From: DASUCS01 sp041166745
Lineage (GTDB): Bacteria; Actinomycetota; Acidimicrobiia; Acidimicrobiales; JACDCH01
NCBI GenBank assembly: GCA_041166745.1
Contig: JBEEGH010000023.1
Coordinates: 53,622 to 117,621, forward strand
Reading direction: 5' to 3'
DNA length: 64,000 nucleotides
The translations under genes and the position numbers were made by a program. Shown piece after piece: positions 1 through 8,463 of this stretch (its first letter is position 1; each line of letters starts with the position of its first letter). The notes under the pieces were generated by a model. It ran no database searches, was not told where the DNA came from, and saw nothing but the letters and a program-made list of their open reading frames with translations.

Positions 1-1302
1 GATCCTTCGGTCACCGAGAGCTACGCCGTCGACTGGACGGGACGATTCGCCGGAACGACGCCTGCGGTGGTGCGGCCCGCAACGACCGCGGAAGTATCGG
101 AGGTCATCGGGTGGTGTGTCGCCAACGCGGTCGCAGTTGTCCCTCAAGGGGGCAATACCGGTCTCGTCGGCGGGAGCGTTCCGCTCGCAGGCGAGCTCGT
201 GCTCTCGCTGCGCCGGATCGCGTCGCTGTCGTCGGTGGACGAGGTCGCGGGGCAACTGACCGTGGGTGCCGGCGTGACGATCGCCGACGTCCAGCGTGCG
301 GCGCGAGCGGTCGATTGGGACTACGGCGTCGATTGGGGCGCGCGCGACACCGCAACGGTCGGAGGCTCGATCGCCACGAACGCCGGTGGGTCAAAGGTCG
401 CTCGCTACGGCGACACCCGCGCGCAGGTGCTCGGCGTCGAAGCGGTGTTGGGCGACGGATCGGTGGTGTCGCACCTCGACGGGCTCGTGAAGGACAACAC
501 CGGCTATCACCTGCCCTCGCTGCTGTGCGGAAGCGAGGGAACACTCGGAATCGTCACGGCGGCCCGCCTTCGACTGGTGCCGCGATTCGACGAGCGCGTT
601 GTCGCGCTGCTGGGTTTCGCCGGCGTCGACGATGCTCTGATCGCGTGCGGGACGCTCCGCCGCAATCTGCCGTCGCTCGAAGCTGCGGAGCTCTTCTTCG
701 ACGATGGCCTCGCCCTCGTGCGCTCGACCTTCGGGTTGCCGATGCCGCTGTCAGCGCCGGCCGTCGCGTACCTGCTCGTCGAGTGCGCCGATCGTGTCGA
801 TCCGGCCGATGCCTTGGCGTCGACCGTCGCGGGCCTCGGCGCGGTCGACGTGGCGGTCGCGACGGCCGCCGGCCGCCGAGCCGAGCTGTGGCGGTACCGC
901 GAGGCGCACACCGACGCGATCAACCAGATCGGACCGCCGCACAAGCTCGATGTGACACTTCCGGGCGGCGCGCTGGCCGAGTTCGCCGACTCCGTGAGAA
1001 TCCGCGTCCTCGCCGTCGAGCCGTCAGCCCACGTATGGCTCTTCGGACACGCGGCCGACGGCAACCTCCACGTGAATGTCACCGGAGTCGATCCGGCTGA
1101 CGAACGCATCGATTCGGCCGTGCTCGAACTCGTCGCCGAGCTCGGCGGCAGCATCTCCGCCGAACACGGGATCGGCACGGCCAAGAAGCACTGGCTGCAT
1201 CTCAATCGCTCGGTGCCGGAGATCGCCGCCATGCGGGCGATCAAACGGGCGTTGGATCCCGCAGGGATACTCAACCCGAACGCGTTGCTGCCTGCGACTT
1301 AG
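1..1302 (+). CDS. FAD-linked oxidase, glycolate/D-lactate dehydrogenase type (5' partial)
   Basis: A flavoprotein of the FAD_binding_4 / GlcD-DLD family, which oxidises 2-hydroxy acids such as glycolate, D-lactate or D-2-hydroxyglutarate. The reading frame is open from base 1 and reads DWTGRFAG..AVVRPATTAEV, the usual N-terminus of the family, so the start lies outside the window and an internal start at 67 would cut the FAD domain. Visible motifs are PQGGNTGLVGG and GSIATNAGGS (FAD pyrophosphate loop), GSEGTLGIVTA, FGHAADGNLHVNV and the C-terminal SAEHGIGTAKK. Unlike the glcDEF set at 35-38.7 kb it has no GlcE or GlcF beside it, so its electron acceptor and exact substrate are unknown. The stop overlaps the convergent neighbour's stop. 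Confidence 0.9.
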   Translation, partial: DPSVTESYAVDWTGRFAGTTPAVVRPATTAEVSEVIGWCVANAVAVVPQGGNTGLVGGSVPLAGELVLSLRRIASLSSVDEVAGQLTVGAGVTIADVQRAARAVDWDYGVDWGARDTATVGGSIATNAGGSKVARYGDTRAQVLGVEAVLGDGSVVSHLDGLVKDNTGYHLPSLLCGSEGTLGIVTAARLRLVPRFDERVVALLGFAGVDDALIACGTLRRNLPSLEAAELFFDDGLALVRSTFGLPMPLSAPAVAYLLVECADRVDPADALASTVAGLGAVDVAVATAAGRRAELWRYREAHTDAINQIGPPHKLDVTLPGGALAEFADSVRIRVLAVEPSAHVWLFGHAADGNLHVNVTGVDPADERIDSAVLELVAELGGSISAEHGIGTAKKHWLHLNRSVPEIAAMRAIKRALDPAGILNPNALLPAT

Positions 1303-1973
1303 TCGTATTCGCCGGAGCCGAGCACCCAGATGAACGACTGGATGTCGATCATGTCGCGCGGTCGCCAATCCGCAAGGTCTCGACGAATGGCTTTCGCGAA
1401 GTCGAGAACGCTTGCGTACGTGTCCCACTGCGGGCGCGACCGGTAGCGGACGTTGAATCCGTACCGCTCGGCCGCGACGCGCGTCACGTTGGGCTTCAGG
1501 AAGACGTGCACCTTCGGGCGCGCGATGAATCCGAAGACCGTGACCACCGGCCATGTCGCGACCCGGGTCTGCCGTCGCGGCAGCTCGGCGACGGTTTGGC
1601 ACCAGCCCTCGAACTTCGCTCTCTCGCCGCCTCGCCCGTACAGCCAATCGTAGAGGCCGGCGGAGAATCCCTTCGCGCCGTCGGCGGAGTTCACGGCGTC
1701 ACGAATCGCCATCTTCTCGAAGGAGAACAGCAGGTTCGTCCGCGACTCGATCCTGACCGCGGTGGCGGCGATCTCGTCGTAGCGTCCTGACCGCAGCTGC
1801 GACTCGAACCACTCGCGGCTCAGTGACCGTGCCCAGCTCTGGTGCGCCTCCCACTTGTAGAGGCGCTCCATCACGACGTAGTCCTCGTCGTGGAACCCAC
1901 CTGGATAGAACTCGCGGAACCGGCGCTTGGCCGCGGCGACCTTGCGTTTGTCGCTGGCGGTGCGGACCGTCAT
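1299..1973 (-). CDS. Conserved hypothetical protein, 224 aa
   Basis: I do not recognise this family. The protein is soluble, rich in Arg and Trp, without signal peptide or membrane segment. It starts with a basic stretch (SDKRKVAAAKRRFREF), followed by acidic/aromatic segments such as YPGGFHDEDYVVMERLY and KWEAHQSW, and ends in an aromatic-rich part including DIQSFIWVLGSGEYD. Codon use with strong third-position GC and a balanced composition support real coding. It converges with the FAD oxidase and the two stop codons overlap. No function is assigned. Confidence 0.7.
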   Translation of the reverse strand: MTVRTASDKRKVAAAKRRFREFYPGGFHDEDYVVMERLYKWEAHQSWARSLSREWFESQLRSGRYDEIAATAVRIESRTNLLFSFEKMAIRDAVNSADGAKGFSAGLYDWLYGRGGERAKFEGWCQTVAELPRRQTRVATWPVVTVFGFIARPKVHVFLKPNVTRVAAERYGFNVRYRSRPQWDTYASVLDFAKAIRRDLADWRPRDMIDIQSFIWVLGSGEYD

Positions 1974-2004
1974 GGTCAGCGCTTTACCCAGATCGCCGGG
2001 ATCG

Positions 2005-2514
2005 TTACCCGTCAGTGCAAAGAAGGTCTGACTCCAGGTTTCGGAGCGCGGCGTGAGCGGCGTGGAAGTACCGCTTCGGATAGCGCAGCCGCCGCCGCGA
2101 TCGCAGGGAGAGCCGTAGCGCGGACATCGTTGGCGATGTTTCGCTGACGGACAACCACATCGGGAGCGCCGGCCATGACCACGGGAGGTGCAGGACGAAG
2201 GGCACGCGGTGCTCGCGCTCGAACGGGTCGAAGGTCGCGCGGTACAGATGGAGGTGGGCGATCACCGCGTCGGCGCTGAGGTCGACCCGATGTTCGACGG
2301 TCGAGAGCAGGCGGGGATCGAAGTCGCGGTACGCGCCGATCGCCACGTCGTATCGGTGCCGGAGGCTCGCGATGAGCTCACGTCCAGGCGGCGTGACCGT
2401 CGTGGCCATACGTCGGGGTTGTCGACGAGAGGACAGTCGCGGCGGTTCGACTTCGAAGCTCTCGATCTCGACGACAGGTAGTGCTACGTCGAGGAGCGCT
2501 GAACGCGACCCCAT
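2005..2514 (-). CDS. Conserved hypothetical protein, 169 aa
   Basis: No recognised domain. The middle part (RYDVAIGAYRDFDPRLLSTV, then AVIAHLHLYRATFDPFE) alternates hydrophobic and charged residues as in a folded protein, and the C-terminal third is Arg-rich. The ATG at 2514 lies six bases after a TACCCT -10 hexamer (complement of 2521-2526) with no Shine-Dalgarno, which fits a leaderless transcript and supports both the gene and this start. The next gene upstream on the same strand ends 13 bases earlier. Confidence 0.6.
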   Translation of the reverse strand: MGSRSALLDVALPVVEIESFEVEPPRLSSRRQPRRMATTVTPPGRELIASLRHRYDVAIGAYRDFDPRLLSTVEHRVDLSADAVIAHLHLYRATFDPFEREHRVPFVLHLPWSWPALPMWLSVSETSPTMSALRLSLRSRRRLRYPKRYFHAAHAALRNLESDLLCTDG

Positions 2515-2527
2515 GCGCCCAGGGTAG

Positions 2528-3289
2528 TCACGCGATCCACTGGTTGCGGGACTCGAGAACCTCGCGGAGGATGGCGGGGCGGTCGGTCATGATGCCGTCG
2601 ACGCCGAGGTCGAGGAGTCGGATCATCTCGTCGCGATCGTCGATGGTCCACACATGGATCTGCATTCCGCGATCGTGCGCCTCGCTGACGAATCGCTCGT
2701 CGACGAGCGTCATGCCACGCGCTCCGGTGGGCACTTGGGCGCACGGTGCGGGGAGCCGACCGACCGGCACGCCATAGGACGCGCTCCGCAGCCGAGCGAT
2801 ACCTCTGGGCCCGAGCGAGGTGCACAGCGTCCCACCCAGCAAGGTGCGAGCCCGAGACAGCCGCCGATCGCTGAAGGCACCGATGCACACACGATCGATC
2901 GCGTCGCATCGCTTCAAGACCTCGACCAGCGCAGGAAGGGCACCGTCGTGCTTGGGATCGACGTTCACGCGGACCTCGGGAAAGGCGCCGAGCAGATCTT
3001 CGAACAACGGGATGGGCTCGCGACCATCCACCCTGGCTTGCTTGACGTCCACCCAGGGGAGCGTGTCGACGCGACCGTGGCGGTCGGTGACACGGTCGAG
3101 CACATCGTCGTGGAACGCGAGCAACACGCCATCGGCGGTGACGTGGACGTCGGTCTCGATGTACCGATAGCCGAGGCGGACCGCGTGCTCGAACGCCGGC
3201 ATCGTGTTCTCCGGGGCCTCGGACGCGCCGCCCCGATGAGCGAACGGAATCGGTCCGGGCCAATCGAGGAAGGTGAACTCAGTCGCCAA
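2528..3289 (-). CDS. glpQ: Glycerophosphodiester phosphodiesterase
   Basis: Hydrolyses glycerophosphodiesters from phospholipid turnover to glycerol-3-phosphate and an alcohol. The GDPD signature is complete: HRGG at residues 18-21, followed by PENT, the metal pair E45/D47 in YIETDVH and H60 in LAFHDD. The NVDPKHDG segment and the C-terminal WTIDDRDEMIRLLDLGVDGIM are also typical. At 253 residues without a signal peptide it is the short cytoplasmic form. The start is TTG at 3289, overlapping the end of the cyclopropane synthase gene by 11 bases, so the two are probably translated from one message devoted to membrane lipids. Confidence 0.9.
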   Translation of the reverse strand: MATEFTFLDWPGPIPFAHRGGASEAPENTMPAFEHAVRLGYRYIETDVHVTADGVLLAFHDDVLDRVTDRHGRVDTLPWVDVKQARVDGREPIPLFEDLLGAFPEVRVNVDPKHDGALPALVEVLKRCDAIDRVCIGAFSDRRLSRARTLLGGTLCTSLGPRGIARLRSASYGVPVGRLPAPCAQVPTGARGMTLVDERFVSEAHDRGMQIHVWTIDDRDEMIRLLDLGVDGIMTDRPAILREVLESRNQWIA

Positions 3290-4520
3290 GCTCCCAGTCT
3301 GGTCGCCAGGGCATCGCGGAGCGGCCGCGTGCCGGCTTCACGCCGAGTACCTGATGTATCTGAGACCGGTTTGCCTCGAAGTTGAGCGCAGATCCCGCCA
3401 TGTACAAGCGCCAGATGCGCGCCCGCGCGCCGCCCACCAGTTCCACCGCGTCGTCCCAGCTCTCCTCGAGGTTCGTGACCCATCGGCGAAGTGTCTTCGC
3501 ATAGTGCTCGCGCAGCGATTCGACGTGACGAACCTCGAAACCGGCTTGTTGCATGATCGAGACCACCCGGCCGATCTCGTGTAGCTCGCCATCGGGGAAC
3601 ACGTAGTGATCGATGAAGCTGTTGCGCGCGAACCGGGCACTCTCGCCGGGCGGCCGGCTGATGCCGTGATTGAGCAGCCTTCCGCCGGGTGTGAGGAGGT
3701 CGAAGAGACGGCTGAAGTACTCCGCCAGGCGGTCCTCGCCGACATGCTCGAACATCCCGATGGACGAAATCGAGTCGTACGGACCGTCATCGATCAACCG
3801 GTAGTCCTGGTTCCGGATGTCGACGCGATCGGTCAGACCCGCATCGGCCGAACGCTTCGACGCAAGGTCACGCTGGCGGTCGGCAACGGTGACACCAACT
3901 GCACGGACGCCGTGATGCGTTGCCGCGTGCAGCACCATGCCGCCCCATCCGCAGCCGACATCGAGAAGGCGCATTCCTTCCTGCAGGCCGAGCTTGCGCG
4001 AAACGAGCTCGTACTTGTTGTCCTGCGCCTCTTCGAGGGTGGTGTCGTCGGCGGTGAAGACGGCACACGAATAGGTGAGCGACGGACCGAGGACGAGTCG
4101 ATAGAAGTCGTTCGACACGTCGTAGTGGTGGCTCACCGCAGCGCGGTCGCGCTCCAGGCTGTGACGCCGCCCGTGCAGCCGCGCCTCCTCGGGTGGCGGT
4201 GGGAGCCGGCGAAGGTTCCTGAGCCCGACCTCGCGGGCCGCGGCGATCAGCTGCGACGGTCTCAGTCGGATCTCCGGCAGGCGATCACGCAACCCCAGAG
4301 CCGAGTAGATGTCGCCTTCCACCTCGAGATCACCCGAGACGTACGCACGGGCAAAGCCAAGCTCGCCGGGAGCCGTCACGATCCGTCGCAACGCATCGCG
4401 CGATCGCAGGACGAGCGTCGCGGGAGCGTCCGGCGGACCGAGAACGCTGCCGTCGTAGCCTCGAACGGCGATCGGAAGATCGGCTCCGAGGACAGATGCG
4501 ATGAGTGATGAGAGCGCCAC
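3279..4520 (-). CDS. cfa: Cyclopropane-fatty-acyl-phospholipid synthase family methyltransferase
   Basis: Transfers a methylene or methyl group from S-adenosylmethionine to unsaturated acyl chains of membrane phospholipids. The 413-residue protein has the family layout: an N-terminal region (LGFARAYVSGDLEVEGD), the SHHYDVSNDFYRLVLG substrate-loop motif, SAM motif I LLDVGCGWGGMVLHA, a later SIGMFEHVG and the C-terminal RRWVTNLEESWDDAV. The GTG start at 4520 is preceded by a GGAGG ribosome site. It overlaps the downstream GlpQ gene. Mycolic-acid cyclopropane synthases are related, but the N-terminal extension matches ordinary Cfa. The exact modification (cyclopropane, methyl branch) cannot be told from sequence. 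Confidence 0.92.
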   Translation of the reverse strand: MALSSLIASVLGADLPIAVRGYDGSVLGPPDAPATLVLRSRDALRRIVTAPGELGFARAYVSGDLEVEGDIYSALGLRDRLPEIRLRPSQLIAAAREVGLRNLRRLPPPPEEARLHGRRHSLERDRAAVSHHYDVSNDFYRLVLGPSLTYSCAVFTADDTTLEEAQDNKYELVSRKLGLQEGMRLLDVGCGWGGMVLHAATHHGVRAVGVTVADRQRDLASKRSADAGLTDRVDIRNQDYRLIDDGPYDSISSIGMFEHVGEDRLAEYFSRLFDLLTPGGRLLNHGISRPPGESARFARNSFIDHYVFPDGELHEIGRVVSIMQQAGFEVRHVESLREHYAKTLRRWVTNLEESWDDAVELVGGARARIWRLYMAGSALNFEANRSQIHQVLGVKPARGRSAMPWRPDWELGD

Positions 4521-4593
4521 CTCGTACCTCCTCGTGATCGACTAGCAAGTCCCTCTGTGGCTCACGCTCGCCCGGGCCGGGGAAGGAGTTCGC

Positions 4594-6018
4594 ATGGCAG
4601 ATCAGCAGCCGGTGCCCACCGGCGAAGGTCATCTAGCGCGCGACTCGATCGAGGTCGTCAACCCCCATGACGGCACGATCGTGGGCTCGGTCCCGAAATG
4701 CGGCTCCGCCGACGTCGATCGGGCCGTGGCGGCGGCGAGGAAGGTGATGCAGGAGTCGCCGCTGCTCCCGTATGAGCGAGCCGAAATCCTCGATGAAGCA
4801 GCGCGATTGCTGCGCGAGCGACAGGAAGACTTCGCGAGAACGATCGCGGTCGAGGCCGCCAAGCCCATCAAGACGGCACGCATCGAGGCGGCCCGGGCAG
4901 TGAGCACCTTCCAATTCTCAGCGGCGGTCGCGCGCACGCTCGCCGGCGAGATGGTGCCGCTGGACGCGAGCGATGCGGGCGCTGGCAAGCTCGGGTTCGT
5001 CCTCCGTGTGCCGGTCGGTGTCGTCGGCGCGATCAGCCCGTTCAACTTTCCGTTGAACTTGGTCGCCCACAAGGTGGCGCCGGCGATCGCCGCGGGCTGC
5101 GCGGTCGTGCTCAAGCCCGCCAGCCAGACGCCGTTCTCCGCGATTCGTCTCGCCGCACTCTTGGTCGAGGAGTGCGGACTGCCGGCATCGTGGTTGCACG
5201 TCGTCACCGGCAGCGGAGCCGATGTGGGTGACGTGCTCGTCGATCATCCCGACATTGCGCTCATCACGTTCACGGGGTCGCCCCCGGTCGGTTGGGGCAT
5301 CCGCGAGCGAGCACCTCGGAAGCGCGTCGGGCTCGAGCTCGGCAACAACGCACCGGTGGTGATCGAACCGAGTGGCGACTGGCGGGCGGCGGCCGCCAAG
5401 ATCAAGGTCGCGGGCTTCAGCCATGCCGGTCAATCGTGCATCTCGACGCAACGGGTGTACACGCATCGTTCGATCCATGACGACTTCGTCGCCACGTTGG
5501 TCGACCATGTGCGCGAGCTCGTCGTCGGTGATCCGCTCGATGAGGAGACCGACGTCTCTGCGTTGATCGCGCCGAAGGAAACCGAACGGGTGAAGTCCTG
5601 GATCGACGACGCGGTGGGCGCGGGCGCCAAGGTGCAGGTCGGCGGCGACGTACACGGTCGGCTGCTCGAGCCGACGGTGCTCACCGACGTCACGCCGGAC
5701 ATGAAAGTGTGCAGCGAGGAAGTCTTCGGGCCGGTGGTGGCAGTTGCGGCGTACGACGACGTCGATGAAGCGCTACGGCTCGCCAACGACACGCGGTACG
5801 GCTTGCAAGCGGCCATCTTCACCAACGACCTCGACGTGGCGTTCCGCGCCGCGCGCACACTCGACTTCGGCGGCGTGATGATCAACGAGGTGCCGACATG
5901 GCGTACCGACCAAATGCCCTATGGAGGCGTGCGCGACAGCGGCAACACGCGTGAAGGCCCGGCCTACGCCGTGCGCGAGATGACCGAGGAACGGCTGATC
6001 GTGATCCAGGTTGATTGA
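4594..6018 (+). CDS. NAD(P)-dependent aldehyde dehydrogenase
   Basis: Oxidises an aldehyde to the acid with NAD(P)+. The catalytic cysteine is C282 in HAGQSCIS and the general base is E248 in GLELGNNAP; other family landmarks are SPFNFPLN, FTGSPPVG, EEVFGPV and the C-terminal PYGGVRDSG. The ELGNNAP motif differs from the usual ELGGNAP by one residue. The 474-residue length is typical. The closest general type is lactaldehyde / succinate-semialdehyde dehydrogenase, but the substrate cannot be fixed. The ATG at 4594 follows a strong GGAAGGAG site. Its end overlaps the TTG start of the DUF2203 gene by eight bases. Confidence 0.92.
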   Translation: MADQQPVPTGEGHLARDSIEVVNPHDGTIVGSVPKCGSADVDRAVAAARKVMQESPLLPYERAEILDEAARLLRERQEDFARTIAVEAAKPIKTARIEAARAVSTFQFSAAVARTLAGEMVPLDASDAGAGKLGFVLRVPVGVVGAISPFNFPLNLVAHKVAPAIAAGCAVVLKPASQTPFSAIRLAALLVEECGLPASWLHVVTGSGADVGDVLVDHPDIALITFTGSPPVGWGIRERAPRKRVGLELGNNAPVVIEPSGDWRAAAAKIKVAGFSHAGQSCISTQRVYTHRSIHDDFVATLVDHVRELVVGDPLDEETDVSALIAPKETERVKSWIDDAVGAGAKVQVGGDVHGRLLEPTVLTDVTPDMKVCSEEVFGPVVAVAAYDDVDEALRLANDTRYGLQAAIFTNDLDVAFRAARTLDFGGVMINEVPTWRTDQMPYGGVRDSGNTREGPAYAVREMTEERLIVIQVD

Positions 6019-6403
6019 CCCGAACTCGCCACCCCGATGGTGGACGGTCGATGAAGCCAACGCCGTCCTGGAGCGCGTGAGCGAAGCGGTGACGCGCGCC
6101 CAAGCGGCCGTCGCCGGCATCGGGGGACGGGCCGCGGCACTGTCGACGATGTCGACGGGAAACGGTCATGCTCGTCCCGCGGGAGAGGAGGCAGATGCGT
6201 TCCACGACGTCGTCCTCGAACTCGAGGCGGAGGGCATCGTCCTGCGCGACGTCCGACAGGGGCTCGTCGACTTTCCCGCCGAGGCTCCGGATGGACGGGG
6301 CTACTGGTTGTGCTGGATCGTCGGTGAGCCTGCGGTCGAGTGGTGGCACTGGCCCGAGGACGGTTTCGCCGGACGAACAACGATCACGCAACTGCCGAGC
6401 TGA
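6011..6403 (+). CDS. DUF2203 family protein
   Basis: A 130-residue protein of the DUF2203 family, function unknown. The hallmarks are the N-terminal WTVDEANAVLERV, a helical middle, GIVLRDVRQGLVDFPA, and the C-terminal YWLCWIVGEPAVEWWHWP, which is the most conserved part of the family. The TTG start at 6011 lies inside the aldehyde dehydrogenase gene (overlap of eight bases), which implies translational coupling. The SirB1-like gene follows after seven bases, so three genes form one unit. Confidence 0.8.
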   Translation: MIDPNSPPRWWTVDEANAVLERVSEAVTRAQAAVAGIGGRAAALSTMSTGNGHARPAGEEADAFHDVVLELEAEGIVLRDVRQGLVDFPAEAPDGRGYWLCWIVGEPAVEWWHWPEDGFAGRTTITQLPS

Positions 6404-6410
6404 CACCCGA

Positions 6411-7199
6411 GTGGATCCCACCGAACGATTCGAGGCACTCGTACAGGGGCCCGAACCGGCGATACCTCTCGATGAGCTGACGCTGCTCGTGGCCGCGCAC
6501 GCCGAGCCGGGGCTCGACGTCGCGAAGTGGCTCGGAGCGCTCGACGAGATCGCGGCGCGGTGCTCCGACGACACGTTCGGTGGGTTGGTGCGTCACGTGT
6601 CAACCGAAGGCTTTGGTGGCAACCGCGACGACTACTACGACCCCCACAACTCGTATCTGCACCACGTCATCGAGCGGCGAACCGGCATTCCCATCACGTT
6701 GAGCATCATCATGATCGAGCTCGGGCGGCGCATCGGCGTGCCGGTCGTCGGCGTCGGCATGCCCGGCCACTTCCTGGTTCGCGACGGTCTCGACGCGTTC
6801 TCCTTCGCCGACCCGTTCAACGGAGAGCTCCTCGATCGGGAGGGATGTGAGCGCGCCTTTGGCGAGACGCACTCCGATCTGTCGTTCGACGACAGCTACC
6901 TCGCGCCCGTCGGAACGCGGTCGATCGTCGGCCGGCTGCTCGCAAACCTCAAAGGCATCCACCTCGCCCGCCGTGACCGCCATGCCCTGGCGTGGGTGCT
7001 CCGCCTCCGGGTCGCGGTGCCCGGCGTTCCGGTGGCGGAACGGCGTGAGCTGGCATCGGCCCTGGCCGCGGATGGCCGATTTCTCGAAGCCGCGGTCGTG
7101 CTCGACGACATGGCCGAATTGGCCCGCAACTCCGGGGACGTCGACGCGGCCGAGGATGCCGATCGCGGCGCGACCCGTCTGCGCGCCCGCCTCAACTGA
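6411..7199 (+). CDS. SirB1/transglutaminase-like family protein
   Basis: A 262-residue protein of the SirB1 N family, a cysteine-less relative of the transglutaminase fold; the role is not established. Characteristic text is GNRDDYYDPHNSYLHHVIE, TGIPITLSIIMIELGRR and the VGMPGHFLVR motif; the C-terminal part is helical. The open frame extends further upstream, but that region has Ser/Arg-rich out-of-frame composition and overlaps DUF2203, so the GTG at 6411 is chosen. It probably belongs to the aldehyde dehydrogenase / DUF2203 transcription unit. Confidence 0.8.
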   Translation: MDPTERFEALVQGPEPAIPLDELTLLVAAHAEPGLDVAKWLGALDEIAARCSDDTFGGLVRHVSTEGFGGNRDDYYDPHNSYLHHVIERRTGIPITLSIIMIELGRRIGVPVVGVGMPGHFLVRDGLDAFSFADPFNGELLDREGCERAFGETHSDLSFDDSYLAPVGTRSIVGRLLANLKGIHLARRDRHALAWVLRLRVAVPGVPVAERRELASALAADGRFLEAAVVLDDMAELARNSGDVDAAEDADRGATRLRARLN

Positions 7200-7257
7200 C
7201 CAGCCAGAACGGCATGAATCAACCCATGAGGGTGATCGCGTACCCTAGAGGGGTCTC

Positions 7258-8013
7258 ATGAGCCTTGATCACCCTCTCGGAAGCTCCTCCGCCGACGCGC
7301 CCGTGGACGACACGCTGATCGTCGACGGGCTCGAGCGCGCGCTGGCGCAAGCCCGCACGAAGATTCCGAATCACGACAACATCTCCGACGCCCTGCTTCC
7401 CTCGTTGAGCGCGTCGACCGCGGCCGATGTCGACGCGGAGGTGCCGTTCGACAGCAGCGCGGTGATGGACGTCCTGCGCGGTGCGATCGCCCGCTACACG
7501 ACGGGCGACGGCCACGAGCAGGGCACCTGGGTCGATGACGATTCCCGTCCGGCGAGCAGCGCCGCGCCTGCGGTGGGAGCTCGACACGCCGCGTCCGCTG
7601 GGTACGCCCCCGACCGCCGGCGACTCGCCGCGGTCGTGGTGGTGCTGTTCTTGTTGGTAGGAGGGTTCGGTCTCCAGCGATTCGGCGGCGACAGCGCGGA
7701 GAAGGTGAAGACGAACACGGTGCCTGCGCAGGGCCAAGCGGTCACCACACTGGCCCGTTCGACGACCAGTGCCGTCGTCGTGCCCGCGACCGAGGCGCCA
7801 CCCGAAACCTCCCCACCACCCGCAGGCTCGGTGAACTCGCCGACGCCGACCACGCATCGCCCCGGCACGACCGCGCCGCCGACCACCGCTCCGTCGACGA
7901 CCGAGCCGCCGACCACGGAGCCCGACACGACGACCACGGTGCCGGACACGACGACCACGGTGCCGGACACCACGACAACCGCGCCGTGCGGTGATCCTCT
8001 GCCGCCCTGTTAG
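7258..8013 (+). CDS. Single-pass membrane protein with Thr/Pro-rich outer tail
   Basis: Not a recognised family. Residues 1-120 are a hydrophilic cytoplasmic region; a single membrane helix follows (LAAVVVVLFLLVGGFGL), and the last about 90 residues are a Thr/Pro/Glu-rich linker ending in DTTTTVP repeats and a Cys-containing tail (CGDPLPPC). With no N-terminal signal peptide, the helix should place the Thr/Pro tail outside. The linker resembles those of other exported proteins here (16831 and 31378 genes). A TACCCT hexamer lies at 7241-7246. Confidence 0.65.
   Translation: MSLDHPLGSSSADAPVDDTLIVDGLERALAQARTKIPNHDNISDALLPSLSASTAADVDAEVPFDSSAVMDVLRGAIARYTTGDGHEQGTWVDDDSRPASSAAPAVGARHAASAGYAPDRRRLAAVVVVLFLLVGGFGLQRFGGDSAEKVKTNTVPAQGQAVTTLARSTTSAVVVPATEAPPETSPPPAGSVNSPTPTTHRPGTTAPPTTAPSTTEPPTTEPDTTTTVPDTTTTVPDTTTTAPCGDPLPPC
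7924..7986 (+). repeat. Tandem 21-base repeat coding DTTTTVP
   Basis: Three head-to-tail 21-base units at 7924-7944, 7945-7965 and 7966-7986; the first two are identical and the third is diverged. In frame they code for the heptad DTTTTVP in the outer tail of the membrane protein, so the tail length may vary by slippage. Confidence 0.8.
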
Positions 8014-8025
8014 GCGCGCACTGTC

Positions 8026-8436
8026 ATGGCCGTCGCGGTGTTCGTGTTGTCGGTGGGCTTGTTCGCCTTCGCGATGGCGCGGATGCGGCGAGCGCGTGAT
8101 GCCCGCCAGGCCGCGGCTGCGACCGTCAAGCTCGAGGTCGACAGCTGGGGCGTGAAGCGCTGGATGGCCGACGGTCGCTACGAGGAAGTCGCGTGGGACG
8201 AGCTGCGCGAAGTCCGAGTGATCACGTTGCCGCGGGGTCCGTGGGACGACCGGACGCGGTTCGTGCTCGACGGCGGAGGCGAGCGCGGCTGCATCGTCCC
8301 ACTCCTGGCCGCTGAGAGCTCCGACCTGATCGCGTCACTCGGCGCGCTGTCCGGATTCGACCATCGACGCCTCGCGGAGGCCCTCGACGAGACGCGCACG
8401 GGGAACCGGGTGCTGTGGGCCCGGACTTCAACTTGA
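8026..8436 (+). CDS. Hypothetical membrane-anchored protein, 136 aa
   Basis: The N-terminus is one membrane helix (VAVFVLSVGLFAFAMARM) followed by a basic stop-transfer segment. The remaining about 100 residues read like a PH-type beta barrel: VDSWGVKRWMADGRYEEVAW, the strand RVITLPRGPW and RFVLDGGGERGCIVPL. This pattern is common in small actinobacterial membrane proteins, but I cannot name the family. It lies 12 bases after the Thr/Pro-tailed membrane protein, suggesting co-transcription. Its stop codon lies inside the palindromic operator of the next gene. Confidence 0.65.
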   Translation: MAVAVFVLSVGLFAFAMARMRRARDARQAAAATVKLEVDSWGVKRWMADGRYEEVAWDELREVRVITLPRGPWDDRTRFVLDGGGERGCIVPLLAAESSDLIASLGALSGFDHRRLAEALDETRTGNRVLWARTST

Positions 8437-8448
8437 CCGACCGGTCAA
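8433..8448. promoter_or_regulatory. TetR-type palindromic operator
   Basis: TTGACCGACCGGTCAA has seven-base inverted arms (TTGACCG / CGGTCAA) around AC. It lies directly upstream of a -10-like TAGCGT and the acyl-CoA dehydrogenase start, so a bound repressor would block the promoter. This arrangement is typical of TetR-family control of fatty-acid genes in actinobacteria. The regulator is not adjacent. Confidence 0.6.
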
Positions 8449-8450
8449 GG

Positions 8451-8456
8451 TAGCGT
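8451..8456 (+). promoter_or_regulatory. -10 hexamer (TAGCGT) of a leaderless promoter
   Basis: TAGCGT ends seven bases before the GTG start at 8464, the distance expected when transcription begins at the start codon. No Shine-Dalgarno is present. Two bases separate it from the operator. Confidence 0.5.
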
Positions 8457-8463
8457 CGATGAG

